Shown: piece after piece, positions 33,667 through 41,788 of the stretch
Numbering within the stretch: the stretch's first letter is position 1
Layout of the letters: each line of letters opens with the position of its first letter
The notes under the pieces: model-generated
Seen by the model: the letters and a program-made list of their open reading frames with translations, nothing else
The model's database searches: none
Told to the model about the DNA's origin: nothing
Program-made: the position numbers and the translations under genes
From: Candidatus Altimarinota bacterium
GTDB taxonomy: Bacteria > Patescibacteriota > Gracilibacteria > JAHISY01
DNA: 55,813 bases
Direction of reading: 5' to 3'
Assembly: GCA_021735425.1 (NCBI GenBank)
Contig: JAIPGZ010000006.1
Location: 1 to 55,813, forward strand

Positions 33667-34602
33667 TTGCCGAGCAATCAACCTCCTGAAATCGACCCAG
33701 AAGAAATCTTTCGTAAGCTGAAGGAGGAGAATCCTGATTTGGGCAAAAAGGCCAAAGGTTTCGTGCGGTGGGTGATTATTCTTATCGTTCTCGGAAACAT
33801 TCTTCCACTTTTCAAAGACTTTATTAACCCCTCTAATATGCAAGGAATCTCCCCACTTTTCTCCGGTCTCGGACTGATTCCGATTGTGATTGTTTTGCTC
33901 GTGATTTTTATCCGGCAGGTCAATCAGTTTGAGCGCGGGATTCTTTTCACATTCGGTAAATATTCCAAAACGGTTGATCCGGGGTGGCGGATAGTGATTC
34001 CGGTTTTTCAATCTTTAACCAAGGTTGATATTCGCGTGAAGGCGGTCGATGTGCCGGACCAAGAGGCGATGACAAAAGACAATGTTTCGGTTCGGATTAA
34101 TGCGGTGATTTATTACAAAGTGAAGGACGCGGCGAAAGTGATTATCGAAGTTGAAAATTTTCGCAACGCGACCGCACAGCTCGCACAGACGACGATGCGC
34201 AATGTAGTCGGTGAGGTGCCGCTCGACGATGTGCTCGGGAAACGCGACGAGATTTCCAAAAAAATTCGGACGATTGTTGATGTTGCGACTGATCCATGGG
34301 GGATTGATGTCATCAATGTTGAGCTCAAAGATATTGGTCTCAATGACGAGATGAAACGCGTGATGGGCAAGGAAGCAGAAGCGGAGCGAGAAAAACGGGC
34401 AGTGATTATCAAAGCTGAAGGAGAAGTCGCAGCAGCAGAGAACATGGCGAAAGCTGCAAAGACTCTTTCTGGCGCGCCAGGCGCGCTGCATTTGCGGACT
34501 TTGCAATCGGTCAACGATCTTTCTTCCGACCAATCAAACACGACGGTTTGGATGTTACCAGTTGAGGCATTGCGGGCTTTGGAGGCTATTGCGAAAAAAT
34601 AA
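33667..34602 (+). CDS. SPFH/band 7 (stomatin-like) membrane protein
   Basis: 311 aa. Two N-terminal hydrophobic segments (WVIILIVLGNILPLF and SGLGLIPIVIVLLVIFI) precede the band 7 domain: QFERGILFTFGKYSKTVDPGWRIVIPVFQSLTKVDIRVKAVDVPDQEAMTKDNV. A helical AEAEREKRAVIIKAEGEVAAAENM segment ends in a coiled coil. Such proteins scaffold membrane microdomains and often control FtsH-type proteases. The start is a TTG at 33667. There is no NfeD partner gene next to it. Confidence 0.88.
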   Translation: MPSNQPPEIDPEEIFRKLKEENPDLGKKAKGFVRWVIILIVLGNILPLFKDFINPSNMQGISPLFSGLGLIPIVIVLLVIFIRQVNQFERGILFTFGKYSKTVDPGWRIVIPVFQSLTKVDIRVKAVDVPDQEAMTKDNVSVRINAVIYYKVKDAAKVIIEVENFRNATAQLAQTTMRNVVGEVPLDDVLGKRDEISKKIRTIVDVATDPWGIDVINVELKDIGLNDEMKRVMGKEAEAEREKRAVIIKAEGEVAAAENMAKAAKTLSGAPGALHLRTLQSVNDLSSDQSNTTVWMLPVEALRALEAIAKK

Positions 34603-34611
34603 AACCCCAAA

Positions 34612-35016
34612 ATGTTTAAAAAGTTTCGTTTGCGTTTTGCGCGAAAGCGTGACGCGAAAGAGGTTGCAAAACTTTTTCGCGAGATTGATTCCAAATTTGA
34701 TTGGCGTGATTTGATTCATCTGATTGGTGAAAAAAAAGTGGTAGTTTTGCGTGACAAGCAAAAAACTTTGGGAGCATTTTCTTTCATTAAGATTGGTTTG
34801 GGTTTGTTTTCGCTACTTTATATTCGCAAATTAGTGGTAGACAAAAATTTTCGGGGGAAAGGGTTGGGAGGGAAAATTTTGCGCAAGTTACGAGTTTTTA
34901 CAAGGAAGAGAAAGGCGGGTGGATTTTTACTGTGGGCGCTGCCTCCCGCCAAAAATTTTTACCGCAAAAACAGACTTAAAAGTTGGTGGAGATTTTTTTG
35001 GTGGAGAAAAGATTAG
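34612..35016 (+). CDS. GNAT-family N-acetyltransferase
   Basis: A 134-aa, strongly basic protein with the acetyl-CoA-binding GNAT motif A: IRKLVVDKNFRGKGLGGKILRKLRVF (R/Q-x-x-G-x-G/A pattern in RGKGLG). The C-terminus (KNFYRKNRLKSWWRFFWW) contains motif B-like residues. Acceptor unknown; RimI-type or small-molecule targets are possible. The ATG follows AAAACCCCAAA. It overlaps the convergent CsaB-like gene by 4 bp. Confidence 0.82.
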   Translation: MFKKFRLRFARKRDAKEVAKLFREIDSKFDWRDLIHLIGEKKVVVLRDKQKTLGAFSFIKIGLGLFSLLYIRKLVVDKNFRGKGLGGKILRKLRVFTRKRKAGGFLLWALPPAKNFYRKNRLKSWWRFFWWRKD

Positions 35017-36029
35017 CTGAAATATTTCACCAGCTTTTCGGCTTTGAAGTTTTCCACATCTAAACTGTTTTCTGCGAACTCTTTCACTTTGCGCGAGTAA
35101 GCGAAACCGACTGCGGGCACGCCGGCTAGTTTCGCTGAGATAAGAGAATGCAGACGCATTCCCACGATGACGTCGAATTTTTTCACTGCTCGGATTACGC
35201 CCTCCGCCGATTCAGGCAATTCTAAAACTTTCCACAGTTTTGCATTTCTCGAATTCCGACAAATTTTTCTCCAGACTTCGAAGTCACCTTTTCCAAAACT
35301 CGCAAAGGAGATTCTGGCGTGAGTTTTTTCCGAAATTTCGTTCAAGGCTTTGGCGATTTCTTCAAAAAATTCTTCCTCGATTTTAGGGAAACTTCTTAAC
35401 GAGACCAATATTTTTATTACTCCATTTTTCTTCCACGCTTTCGATTTTGGGAATCGATTTATCAACCAAAAACTAGAATCCTTGTCTTGTTTGATTTTAT
35501 TGTCAGCGATGCCCAATCTCTTTAGTTCTGCTGCGCTGGCTGTATCGCGTACCCCAATCCACTCCGCTTTGCACAAAACTTTGCGGGCAAAATCTTTGGC
35601 GTATTCACCTTCGATTTTACCCACGCTTTGTCCAATTAAAAAAACTGGTTTCCAAAAATAACGGGCCAGCAGAATGTGGATGCCCCAAATCCAAATTGCT
35701 CGGAAACCCTCCTCGTCGCTGAATAAACCCCCTCCCGGAAAAACTACTACGTCACATTTTTTCACTGCTTGCAGGCTGCGCCACCACCCTCTATGCCAAA
35801 AGCTTCGCCAACCGGTTGGCAAGTGAAGAAGCGCGTCCACGCCATGAAAGCGTCGTACCAAATTAGGATTGCCACCCAAAACCACTACTTTCGCTTTGGG
35901 TAATTCTTGGCCTAGCTTTTTCAAAAAACCTGCGAGGATTAGCTCATCACCCATATTTTCTGCCCCAAAGTTACCAACGAGCACAATTCGCGGCGCGGCT
36001 TTTTTTCCGCGAAGTTTATGGAAAGGCAA
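35013..36029 (-). CDS. csaB: Polysaccharide pyruvyl transferase (CsaB-like)
   Basis: 338 aa. Visible motifs: VLVGNFGAENMGDELILAGFL at the start, DVVVFPGGGLF, PVFLIGQSVGKIEGE and the C-terminal VGMRLHSLISAKLAGVPAVGFAYSRKV, all typical of PS_pyruv_trans/CsaB. CsaB puts pyruvate on cell-wall polysaccharide so that S-layer (SLH) proteins can bind. The start is a TTG at 36029. It fits a surface-layer role, but no SLH protein is in the window. Confidence 0.85.
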   Translation of the reverse strand: MPFHKLRGKKAAPRIVLVGNFGAENMGDELILAGFLKKLGQELPKAKVVVLGGNPNLVRRFHGVDALLHLPTGWRSFWHRGWWRSLQAVKKCDVVVFPGGGLFSDEEGFRAIWIWGIHILLARYFWKPVFLIGQSVGKIEGEYAKDFARKVLCKAEWIGVRDTASAAELKRLGIADNKIKQDKDSSFWLINRFPKSKAWKKNGVIKILVSLRSFPKIEEEFFEEIAKALNEISEKTHARISFASFGKGDFEVWRKICRNSRNAKLWKVLELPESAEGVIRAVKKFDVIVGMRLHSLISAKLAGVPAVGFAYSRKVKEFAENSLDVENFKAEKLVKYFS

Positions 36030-36120
36030 GGACAGTAATTTTTAAATTTTGTAATTTTAAATTCTAATTTTTAAAAATTAAGATTTGGGTTTTTATTTAA
36101 AAGTTGTAAAAATTTAAAAA

Positions 36121-37836
36121 CTAAAAATTTTTAATAAAGTCTGCAATTGAAATAGTTTCTTGTTTTTCTTTCCCTCGTTCCCGCACGGTCAGTTTCCCCG
36201 ACTTCGCTTCTTTCTCGCCCACGACAAGGAGGTAGGGGATTTTCATCAATTCCCCGTTACGCACTTTTTTCGAAAGCGAATCATTCGACAAGTCAATGCC
36301 AGTCCGCACTCCTTTTGATTTCAATTCCTTCATAATTTTTTCACCCTCTTTCGCAAATTCGCTCGCAACTGGAATTATTCGCGCCACTTCCGACTGTAAA
36401 AATAGGGGCAAGTCTCCTGCGGTGTGTTCGAGTAAAACCGCGAGAAATCTTTCGAACGAGCCGATGATTGCGCGATGAATCATCACGGGTCGGTGTTTCT
36501 CACCGTCCTCCCCGATGTAATTTAGGTCGAATCTTTCCGGCAAATTGAAATCAATCTGACAGGTGCCGAGCTGCCAGTTTCTGCCAATGGCATCTTTTAC
36601 ATTGAACTCAATCTTCGGTCCGTAAAAAGCACCTTCACCTTCTTTCACTCCCCAGTCGAGTTTCAATTTTCGCATCGCGTTTTCGAGGGCGTTGGTCGCT
36701 TTCTGCCAAGTCGTATCATCACCGATGGCTTTTTTCTCTGGCTTCGTCGCGATGAAAAGCTCAAAATTTTCAAAACCAAAAGATTTATAAACATCGGTCG
36801 TGTATTCGATTATTTTCACAATCTCGTCTTCGAGCTGCTCTGGCGTGCAGTAAATGTGAGCGTCGTCTTGGGTGAATTGTCGGACGCGCAACAAGCCGTG
36901 CAGTACGCCGCTTAACTCCAGTCGGTGGACGATCCCAAACTCGGCGTGGCGAATCGGCAGCTCGCGGTAGCTGGGGAGCTTCTCAGCGAAAAGTTGGCAG
37001 CCACCAGGGCAATTCATCGGCTTCACCGCAAATTCGCGTTCCTCAAAATCGGTGAAGTACATATTTTCCTTGAAATTCTCGTAATGTCCCGACTGCTTCC
37101 AAAGCTCACTGCTCAAAACAATTGGAGTAGCAATTTCCTCGTAGCCGCGTTTTTCATTTTCCGCTTTCATGAAATTAACCATTTGATCGTAAACAAACTT
37201 GCCACGCGGGTGCCAAAAGGCTGCGCCGGGAGCTTCGTGATGGAAAGAAAACAAATCTAACTTTTTGCCCAGCTCGCGGTGGTCGCGTTTGGCGGATTCT
37301 CGCATGCGCTCCTCCCACTCTTTGAGCTCTTCTTTGGAATTGAACGCGACGCCGTAGATTCTCTGCAGCTGAGGTCGTTCATTGTCTCCTCGCCAGTAAC
37401 TACCAGAGATATGGGTGAGCTTCACGGCTTTGAGCTTGTTTGTGCTATCGATATGGGGACCTTTACACAAATCCACGAAATTGCCTGTTTTGTAAAAACT
37501 GACTTTTGTCTCGCCGTCTTCCTTCAAGCCCGCTACTAATTCGACTTTCAAGTCTTGCTTTGTTTTGTGCAAAAACTTTTCCGCCTCCTCGATTGGTTCC
37601 TCGTATTTTTCAAACTTGAGATTCTGTTTGATGAGGTGCTGCATCTTTTTTTCAATCAGCGGGAGGTCTTCTGGTATCAGCGTCCTCGGCAGCAGGAAGT
37701 CGTAATAAAAACCATCTTCGATTGCGGGACCGATCCCCAATTTCGCATCAGGGAACATTTCCAGTACCGCAGTCGCCAGGATGTGGCTGGCAGAGTGGCG
37801 GAGGGTTTCGTTGTCGATTTTGGAATCTTTATTCAT
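36121..37836 (-). CDS. thrS: Threonyl-tRNA synthetase lacking the TGS domain
   Basis: Charges tRNA-Thr. The 571-aa protein starts directly with the editing (N2/SAD) domain (RHSASHILATAVLEMF) and lacks the 60-70-residue TGS domain of the 640-aa E. coli enzyme. Zn-site and class II motifs are intact: FAVKPMNCPGGCQLF, motif 2 RVRQFTQDDAHIYC and motif 3 HRAIIGSFERFLAVLLEH. The anticodon-binding domain follows (DLSNDSLSKKVRNGE). An ATG at 37836 with TAAAAT 9 bp upstream gives a very short leader and supports this start. Confidence 0.95.
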   Translation of the reverse strand: MNKDSKIDNETLRHSASHILATAVLEMFPDAKLGIGPAIEDGFYYDFLLPRTLIPEDLPLIEKKMQHLIKQNLKFEKYEEPIEEAEKFLHKTKQDLKVELVAGLKEDGETKVSFYKTGNFVDLCKGPHIDSTNKLKAVKLTHISGSYWRGDNERPQLQRIYGVAFNSKEELKEWEERMRESAKRDHRELGKKLDLFSFHHEAPGAAFWHPRGKFVYDQMVNFMKAENEKRGYEEIATPIVLSSELWKQSGHYENFKENMYFTDFEEREFAVKPMNCPGGCQLFAEKLPSYRELPIRHAEFGIVHRLELSGVLHGLLRVRQFTQDDAHIYCTPEQLEDEIVKIIEYTTDVYKSFGFENFELFIATKPEKKAIGDDTTWQKATNALENAMRKLKLDWGVKEGEGAFYGPKIEFNVKDAIGRNWQLGTCQIDFNLPERFDLNYIGEDGEKHRPVMIHRAIIGSFERFLAVLLEHTAGDLPLFLQSEVARIIPVASEFAKEGEKIMKELKSKGVRTGIDLSNDSLSKKVRNGELMKIPYLLVVGEKEAKSGKLTVRERGKEKQETISIADFIKNF

Positions 37837-37845
37837 AGTGAGGTG

Positions 37846-37897
37846 ATTTTAGGATGAAGGGAGGGAATTGTCATGCTTTTTAGATTAAAGCTAAAAT
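37846..37897. promoter_or_regulatory. Divergent promoters of thrS and the 105-aa membrane gene
   Basis: Minus-strand TAAAAT (37846-37851) lies 9 bp before the thrS ATG. On the plus strand TTGTCA (37868-37873), an 18-bp gap and TAAAAT (37892-37897) end 6 bp before the ATG at 37904, so that mRNA should start at or next to its start codon. Confidence 0.65.
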
Positions 37898-37903
37898 TCT
37901 GAC

Positions 37904-38221
37904 ATGAGTTCAGACAAAATCGCTAAGAAACGTTTGAAAGCAAAAATCAAACTCGCGAAAGCGAAACGGGGTAGCTCCTCACAATTACAGGACAAAGCTT
38001 CCCCGGCGCTGCGTTTCGCAGAGATTGTGCGGGGGCTGCTTTACATCATCGGGGCGAGCTCGCTCGCGTTGGCGGTCATTCTTCAAGAAAAGGGGACTTG
38101 GATTACGCTCGACGACATCGTGGAAAATTTACTCTTAATTCGCGTGGGGCAAATAGTGCTGATGGTGATTGCGCTGGCACTTTTCATTTACGGGCTAAAA
38201 CACATTCGATTAGTTCGTTAG
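37904..38221 (+). CDS. Small two-TM membrane protein, unknown function
   Basis: 105 aa. A basic helical N-terminus (first 40 residues, many Lys) precedes two TM segments: IVRGLLYIIGASSLALAVIL (about 45-64) and IRVGQIVLMVIALALFIYGL (about 81-100). Family not recognised. A good promoter 6 bp before the ATG supports expression. Its 3' end runs into a repeat of TTAG/TTGG words. Confidence 0.65.
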   Translation: MSSDKIAKKRLKAKIKLAKAKRGSSSQLQDKASPALRFAEIVRGLLYIIGASSLALAVILQEKGTWITLDDIVENLLLIRVGQIVLMVIALALFIYGLKHIRLVR

Positions 38222-38256
38222 TTCAGTTGGTCATTGGTGAATTAGTCAGTTGGTCT
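38210..38256. repeat. Degenerate TTAGTTC/TTGGTCA array, period 7-9
   Basis: TTAG or TTGG words start at 38210, 38218, 38227, 38234, 38242 and 38250. It covers the stop codon of the small membrane gene. Confidence 0.5.
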
Positions 38257-38284
38257 TTTGCTTTGTTTAAATTTTTGTAAAGGA

Positions 38285-38319
38285 AACAGGCGGCTGATGA
38301 TTAAGTCAAACCGCCTGTT
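38285..38319 (-). terminator. Stem-loop, likely terminator of the aminotransferase gene
   Basis: AACAGGCGG and CCGCCTGTT form a 9-bp stem with a 17-nt loop. On the minus strand it is followed by TCCTTT. Two further stems (GATGC/GCATC at 38320-38342 and CCCTC/GAGGG inside ACACG/CGTGT at 38344-38392) lie between it and the aminotransferase stop, giving an unusually structured 3' region. Confidence 0.45.
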
Positions 38320-38399
38320 GATGCTCTTGTACTGAAAGCATCCACACGGTTCCCTCCCAAAAGAAAAAAAGAGGGGTTAAAGTCCGCGTGTCCTAAAAA

Positions 38400-39620
38400 T
38401 TAAACGATTTCGATGACTTCATTGGTAAAGACGTATCTCAGTCTTTGAACGAAACTGCGGACATCTTCTTCGTTTTCGAGTGGTGGAGCGGCGATTCGGA
38501 ACGTCCGATGCCGTCCCTCCGCCTCGGAGTCGGCATAGAAGCCTCGTCCTGCCTGGAGCTTTAAGTTGGCGTTTTTGGCTGCCAGTTCAATCATTTTGTC
38601 GGATGACCATTCGGGGGCGACAACCTGCCCCCAGAAAAAGTAGCCGCCCTGTGGTTCGGCATGTAGTTGGATAAAATCCCCAAGATATTTTGGGAACAGC
38701 TGTGCGATTTCTCGCACGATTGGTCCAACCCTTTTCCTTAGAAATTCAGAATGGGACTCGATGAGTCCGTCCTGGACAAGAGGTTCGAGAATCGTTGAAG
38801 CTAGGACTGGTTGTGAGATAAACAACTGCGCCGGGGAGTTTTTGCTATTCAACAGGAACTCCATCACCCATGCTGGAGCGATGGAGTAGCAACTCCGAAC
38901 GCCGGCCAAGTTGATGATTTTTGTGAGGCTGTTCATTGAAATGACAACCTCGGGATTCTTGTCCGCGAGATTAAACAGTCGTGGCGGTGGCTCATTGCCA
39001 TACCACAGCTGTTCGTAGGGGCTATCCTCAATAATGACGAAGCTAAATTGTTTCGCCAAAGTGAGGACTTTATGACGAGCCTCCGATGACCAGACAGCTC
39101 CGAGAGGGTTGCTGAAAGTTGGAATTACATAATAATAATCTAACCGGTGGGCAACTCCCTGGAGTACCCGATGATCCGGTCCGTCTGGTCCTTCGGGAAT
39201 GCAAACGACATCAATTTTGTTTGGTACATTTAACCGCTCGTAAAAGCGGTTTATTTGAGCAATGGTTTTTATTGCTCGATCGTAGGTTACGACCGGTACC
39301 CCGATAACCACTTTGGCTAACGGGTCAAAAACCCCACTGGTTTGATAAGTGTCGTAGTTTTTGCGCCGCAGAGCTGCTTCCAAGGTCCAACGGAATGCGA
39401 GCATACCGCCGGGTGAGATGAATACATTGTCTACGGAGACGCCTTCGCGTTTTGCGAAGACTTCGCGCAGGCCGGGATGGCCAAGGGCTCCACCGTAATA
39501 TCCGGCCAACTTTCCCGCGTCTGCCATGATGGCTGGGCCGGCTGCTTCTGCCAATTGTTTTATTGGTGCGAGTGAGGCGGGTGGTGATCCTCTCGTCACA
39601 TCTAGATGTTTTTCAAACAT
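38400..39620 (-). CDS. PLP-dependent class I/II aminotransferase
   Basis: 406 aa. Fold type I motifs: SPGGMLAFRWTLEAAL near residue 75, IPTFSNPLGAVWSSEARHKVL, the Asp in VIIEDSPYEQLWYG, the PLP-lysine in MNSLTKIINLAGVR and a C-terminal Arg in HRTFRIAAPP. It resembles 2-aminoadipate/MocR-type aminotransferases without the GntR domain. Substrate unknown; aromatic amino acids or histidinol phosphate are possible given the trpE and his neighbours. The start at 39620 has a strong SD (GGAGG, 9 bp upstream). Wording of codons is visibly richer in G+C than the neighbours, suggesting transfer. Confidence 0.85.
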   Translation of the reverse strand: MFEKHLDVTRGSPPASLAPIKQLAEAAGPAIMADAGKLAGYYGGALGHPGLREVFAKREGVSVDNVFISPGGMLAFRWTLEAALRRKNYDTYQTSGVFDPLAKVVIGVPVVTYDRAIKTIAQINRFYERLNVPNKIDVVCIPEGPDGPDHRVLQGVAHRLDYYYVIPTFSNPLGAVWSSEARHKVLTLAKQFSFVIIEDSPYEQLWYGNEPPPRLFNLADKNPEVVISMNSLTKIINLAGVRSCYSIAPAWVMEFLLNSKNSPAQLFISQPVLASTILEPLVQDGLIESHSEFLRKRVGPIVREIAQLFPKYLGDFIQLHAEPQGGYFFWGQVVAPEWSSDKMIELAAKNANLKLQAGRGFYADSEAEGRHRTFRIAAPPLENEEDVRSFVQRLRYVFTNEVIEIV

Positions 39621-39629
39621 GATTTTTAT

Positions 39630-39662
39630 CCTCCATAAAATGTTTTGCCCACCGTCGTGGGC
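39630..39662 (-). promoter_or_regulatory. SD and hairpin in the aminotransferase 5' leader
   Basis: A 6-bp perfect stem with a 4-nt loop (39647-39662, GCCCAC/GTGGGC) ends about 13 nt before GGAGG, which sits 9 nt from the ATG. This is the strongest SD in the window. Confidence 0.6.
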
Positions 39663-39782
39663 TTTTGATTTAAAAATTCTTTCCGGAAAAAACTTTTTTA
39701 GCATCGATTTGCGGTTTGATTATTTTTTTAACCTCCTTTCGTTTTTAGTTATTTTTCCTTCGCAAATCTCCGCCAACCTAGA

Positions 39783-39817
39783 TTCAATTTTCAATTTACA
39801 GTGTGCAATGTACAATG
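39783..39817. repeat. Five-unit NNCAATG heptamer array
   Basis: TTCAATT, TTCAATT, TACAGTG, TGCAATG, TACAATG: five 7-mers in a row. Confidence 0.75.
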
Positions 39818-39852
39818 ATTTTTTTGAATACAGATTGGCAGAGACTGCGATA

Positions 39853-39887
39853 TTTCATGAAACATAAAGCATGGAACATGAAACATT
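39853..39887. repeat. Five-unit NNNCATG heptamer array
   Basis: TTTCATG, AAACATA, AAGCATG, GAACATG, AAACATT: five 7-mers, a different family only 35 bp from the previous array. Confidence 0.75.
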
Positions 39888-40122
39888 TTTTATACTTTTT
39901 TAATTACACGAACTTTATTTAAATGCGTGGATGTCAAGGAGCGTTTTCCGCCGCGGTATTCGCAAAAGCAAATCCGGCGCGGAATTCCGAACTATCACCA
40001 ACTTGTGGTCAGAGTATTTGCCTAGCAAATCTCTGAAAGTCCGGTTAGTAAAATTAACCTTTTTTAAAAGTTAAGTCAAACAAGTTTTTCAGGTTCAGTC
40101 TAGGTAATAAGGGTTTTTAGTC

Positions 40123-41748
40123 TTAGGACGAGGCTTCCTCCAACGCCGTGATTACACCTCGTACTTTCTTCGCCACTTCTTTAAATTCATTCCGTGGCAC
40201 GCTGTCGGCGACGACTCCGGCTCCCGCTTGCACAGTTGCTTTTCCGTTCGCTGCGAAGAGGCTGCGTAGATTCACTGCCAAAACACAATCACCAGTTAAC
40301 GAGAAAAATCCGACGGCGCCAGCGTAGGGTCCGCGGGGATCAGGCTCCAGCCGGCGAATAATCTTCATCGTTTCAATCTTCGGTGCGCCGGAGACCGTGC
40401 CCATCGGCATCTGGGCGGCGAGGGCATCGAAGGCGGTTTGGTCTTTCCTCAACTTTCCGACAACTTCGCTCGCGATGTGCTGGACGTGCGAAAACTTTTT
40501 AATCACCATCATTTTGCTCACCTTCACGCTGCCGAATTCACAAACTTTGCCGACATCATTGCGGGCGAGATCGACGAGCATCATATGCTCAGCTTTTTCT
40601 TTTTTGTCATTCAATAATTCTTTTGCGAGAGCCGCGTCGATTTTCGCATCGCCGGTCACTTTTCTCGTGCCGGCGAGTGGATAATTTTCCACTCTTCCGT
40701 TTTCCACCCTGACAATCAGTTCTGGCGAGCTGCCAATCAGTTCGCGTTTCCCGAACTGTAGATAAAACATGTGGGGGGAGGGATTCACTTCGCGGAGTTT
40801 CTCGTAAAACTGCAGTCGGTCGCCTGCCAAATCAAAAAAGTATTTTCGTCCGATTACGAATTGGAAAGTGTTACCAGCGAAGATTTCCTTTTTGCCAGTT
40901 GTCACTGCTGCTTCAAAATCTTTTTGGCTGCGGTTTTCTCCTTTTGCCGTTGCTTTGAATTTTCGCTCGGCTCGCAACGGCTTCCGTAAAATTTTCTCGA
41001 GCAACTTGCTGCGGTCTTTCGATAAATAAAAATATTTCAACTCTTTTTTGCGTTTATCAAAAATCAGACCGTCAAAATAAAGTCCGAATTCAAAATCGGG
41101 GAAATCGGGGTGCTTTCCAAAATCAACTGCTGGTTCGAAATAACGGGTTGCTTCGTAAGTCAGGTAACCGAAAAGCCCACCACGGAATCCGGGACCTTTT
41201 GGCAGTTTTGGCAGAAAAAGTTTCAAGGCTTCGTAAGGATTCGGAGTAGGGAATGCTTTACCATCCACAATTAACCGTCCTTCCTCGGACTGAATAATTG
41301 CGTGAGGTGAAAAACCGAGATAGCTTTTGCGCGAAAAATCGTCGTACTCGCCCAAGGATTCCAACAAAAAAGTGGTGTCAAAGTTTTGTTTCAACCGCGC
41401 AAAAATACCCAACAAGTCGAGACCTGTTTTAATTTTCTTTTCGCGGTACTTTAGTTTTTTGGGCGAGAGTTTTTCCGCGAGCAAAAAAAAACTCTTTTGA
41501 TTCCCGCGCGAAATTCCCATCAAGACTTTCCAAATTTTATCCACATCTTTCTTCTCAATCCCCAATTTCTCGCCTTCTTTTTGTAATTTCGCGATTAACT
41601 CCTTTTCGCGTTTCGCATCTCGGATGGGTTTTCCTACGCGAATCTTCATCGCGGCGACTTCGGTCGCGAGTTCGCTCCGACTGGCGAGCAACTTCAAAAT
41701 ATTCGAATCGAGCGAATTAATCTTTTCGCGAACTTCTTTCAAACCCAT
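40123..41748 (-). CDS. trpE: Chorismate mutase-anthranilate synthase component I fusion
   Basis: 541 aa. Residues 1-85 are an AroQ-type chorismate mutase (MGLKEVREKINSLDSNILKLL, with Arg7, Arg24, and the KPIRDAKREKE segment carrying the Lys, Asp, Arg and Glu of the active site). Residues about 95-540 are TrpE. They contain the LLES motif near 130 that forms the tryptophan-inhibition site, PLAGTRKVTGD, MLVDLARNDVGKV, FSHVQHIASEV and MPMGTVSGAPKIETM. Both activities use chorismate, one toward prephenate, one toward anthranilate. PabB is less likely because of LLES. No TrpG is in the window, so ammonia or a distant glutaminase is needed. TAAAAT lies 6 bp before the ATG. Confidence 0.9.
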   Translation of the reverse strand: MGLKEVREKINSLDSNILKLLASRSELATEVAAMKIRVGKPIRDAKREKELIAKLQKEGEKLGIEKKDVDKIWKVLMGISRGNQKSFFLLAEKLSPKKLKYREKKIKTGLDLLGIFARLKQNFDTTFLLESLGEYDDFSRKSYLGFSPHAIIQSEEGRLIVDGKAFPTPNPYEALKLFLPKLPKGPGFRGGLFGYLTYEATRYFEPAVDFGKHPDFPDFEFGLYFDGLIFDKRKKELKYFYLSKDRSKLLEKILRKPLRAERKFKATAKGENRSQKDFEAAVTTGKKEIFAGNTFQFVIGRKYFFDLAGDRLQFYEKLREVNPSPHMFYLQFGKRELIGSSPELIVRVENGRVENYPLAGTRKVTGDAKIDAALAKELLNDKKEKAEHMMLVDLARNDVGKVCEFGSVKVSKMMVIKKFSHVQHIASEVVGKLRKDQTAFDALAAQMPMGTVSGAPKIETMKIIRRLEPDPRGPYAGAVGFFSLTGDCVLAVNLRSLFAANGKATVQAGAGVVADSVPRNEFKEVAKKVRGVITALEEASS

Positions 41749-41754
41749 GCCGCC

Positions 41755-41779
41755 ATTTTAACATTTTGGATGTTAAAAT
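41755..41779. promoter_or_regulatory. Perfect inverted repeat carrying both divergent trpE and hisF -10 elements
   Basis: ATTTTAACAT (41755-41764) and ATGTTAAAAT (41770-41779) are 10-bp inverted arms around a 5-bp TTTGG spacer. The minus-strand TAAAAT is 6 bp before the trpE ATG; the plus-strand one is 9 bp before the hisF ATG. The symmetry exceeds what two -10 hexamers alone require and could be an operator. Confidence 0.6.
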
Positions 41780-41788
41780 TATTTTCCG

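Larger units (their letters stand above)
39621..40122. other. 502-bp leader/intergenic region upstream of the aminotransferase
   Basis: Minus-strand leader. From the gene outwards: SD GGAGGATAAAAATC; a GCCCAC-GACG-GTGGGC hairpin (39647-39662); a second SD-like AAGGAGG (about 39731-39737) with no start codon at the right distance; two heptamer arrays (39783-39817, 39853-39887); then a region without repeats that holds several stems, best CAGAG-ATTTGC/GCAAAT-CTCTG (40010-40035). It may contain a cis-regulatory RNA. No protein gene is supported. Confidence 0.5.

Noticed and set aside
39621-39704. 28-residue N-terminal extension of the aminotransferase
   Set aside because: The ATG at 39620 has a perfectly spaced GGAGG and matches the family start; the upstream SD-like AAGGAGG is too far from the ATG at 39704.
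39930-39990. T-box riboswitch upstream of the aminotransferase
   Set aside because: A minus-strand TACCGCGG followed by CGCTCC resembles a T-box core, but the essential UGGN bulge is missing (GAAT instead) and no specifier stem was found.
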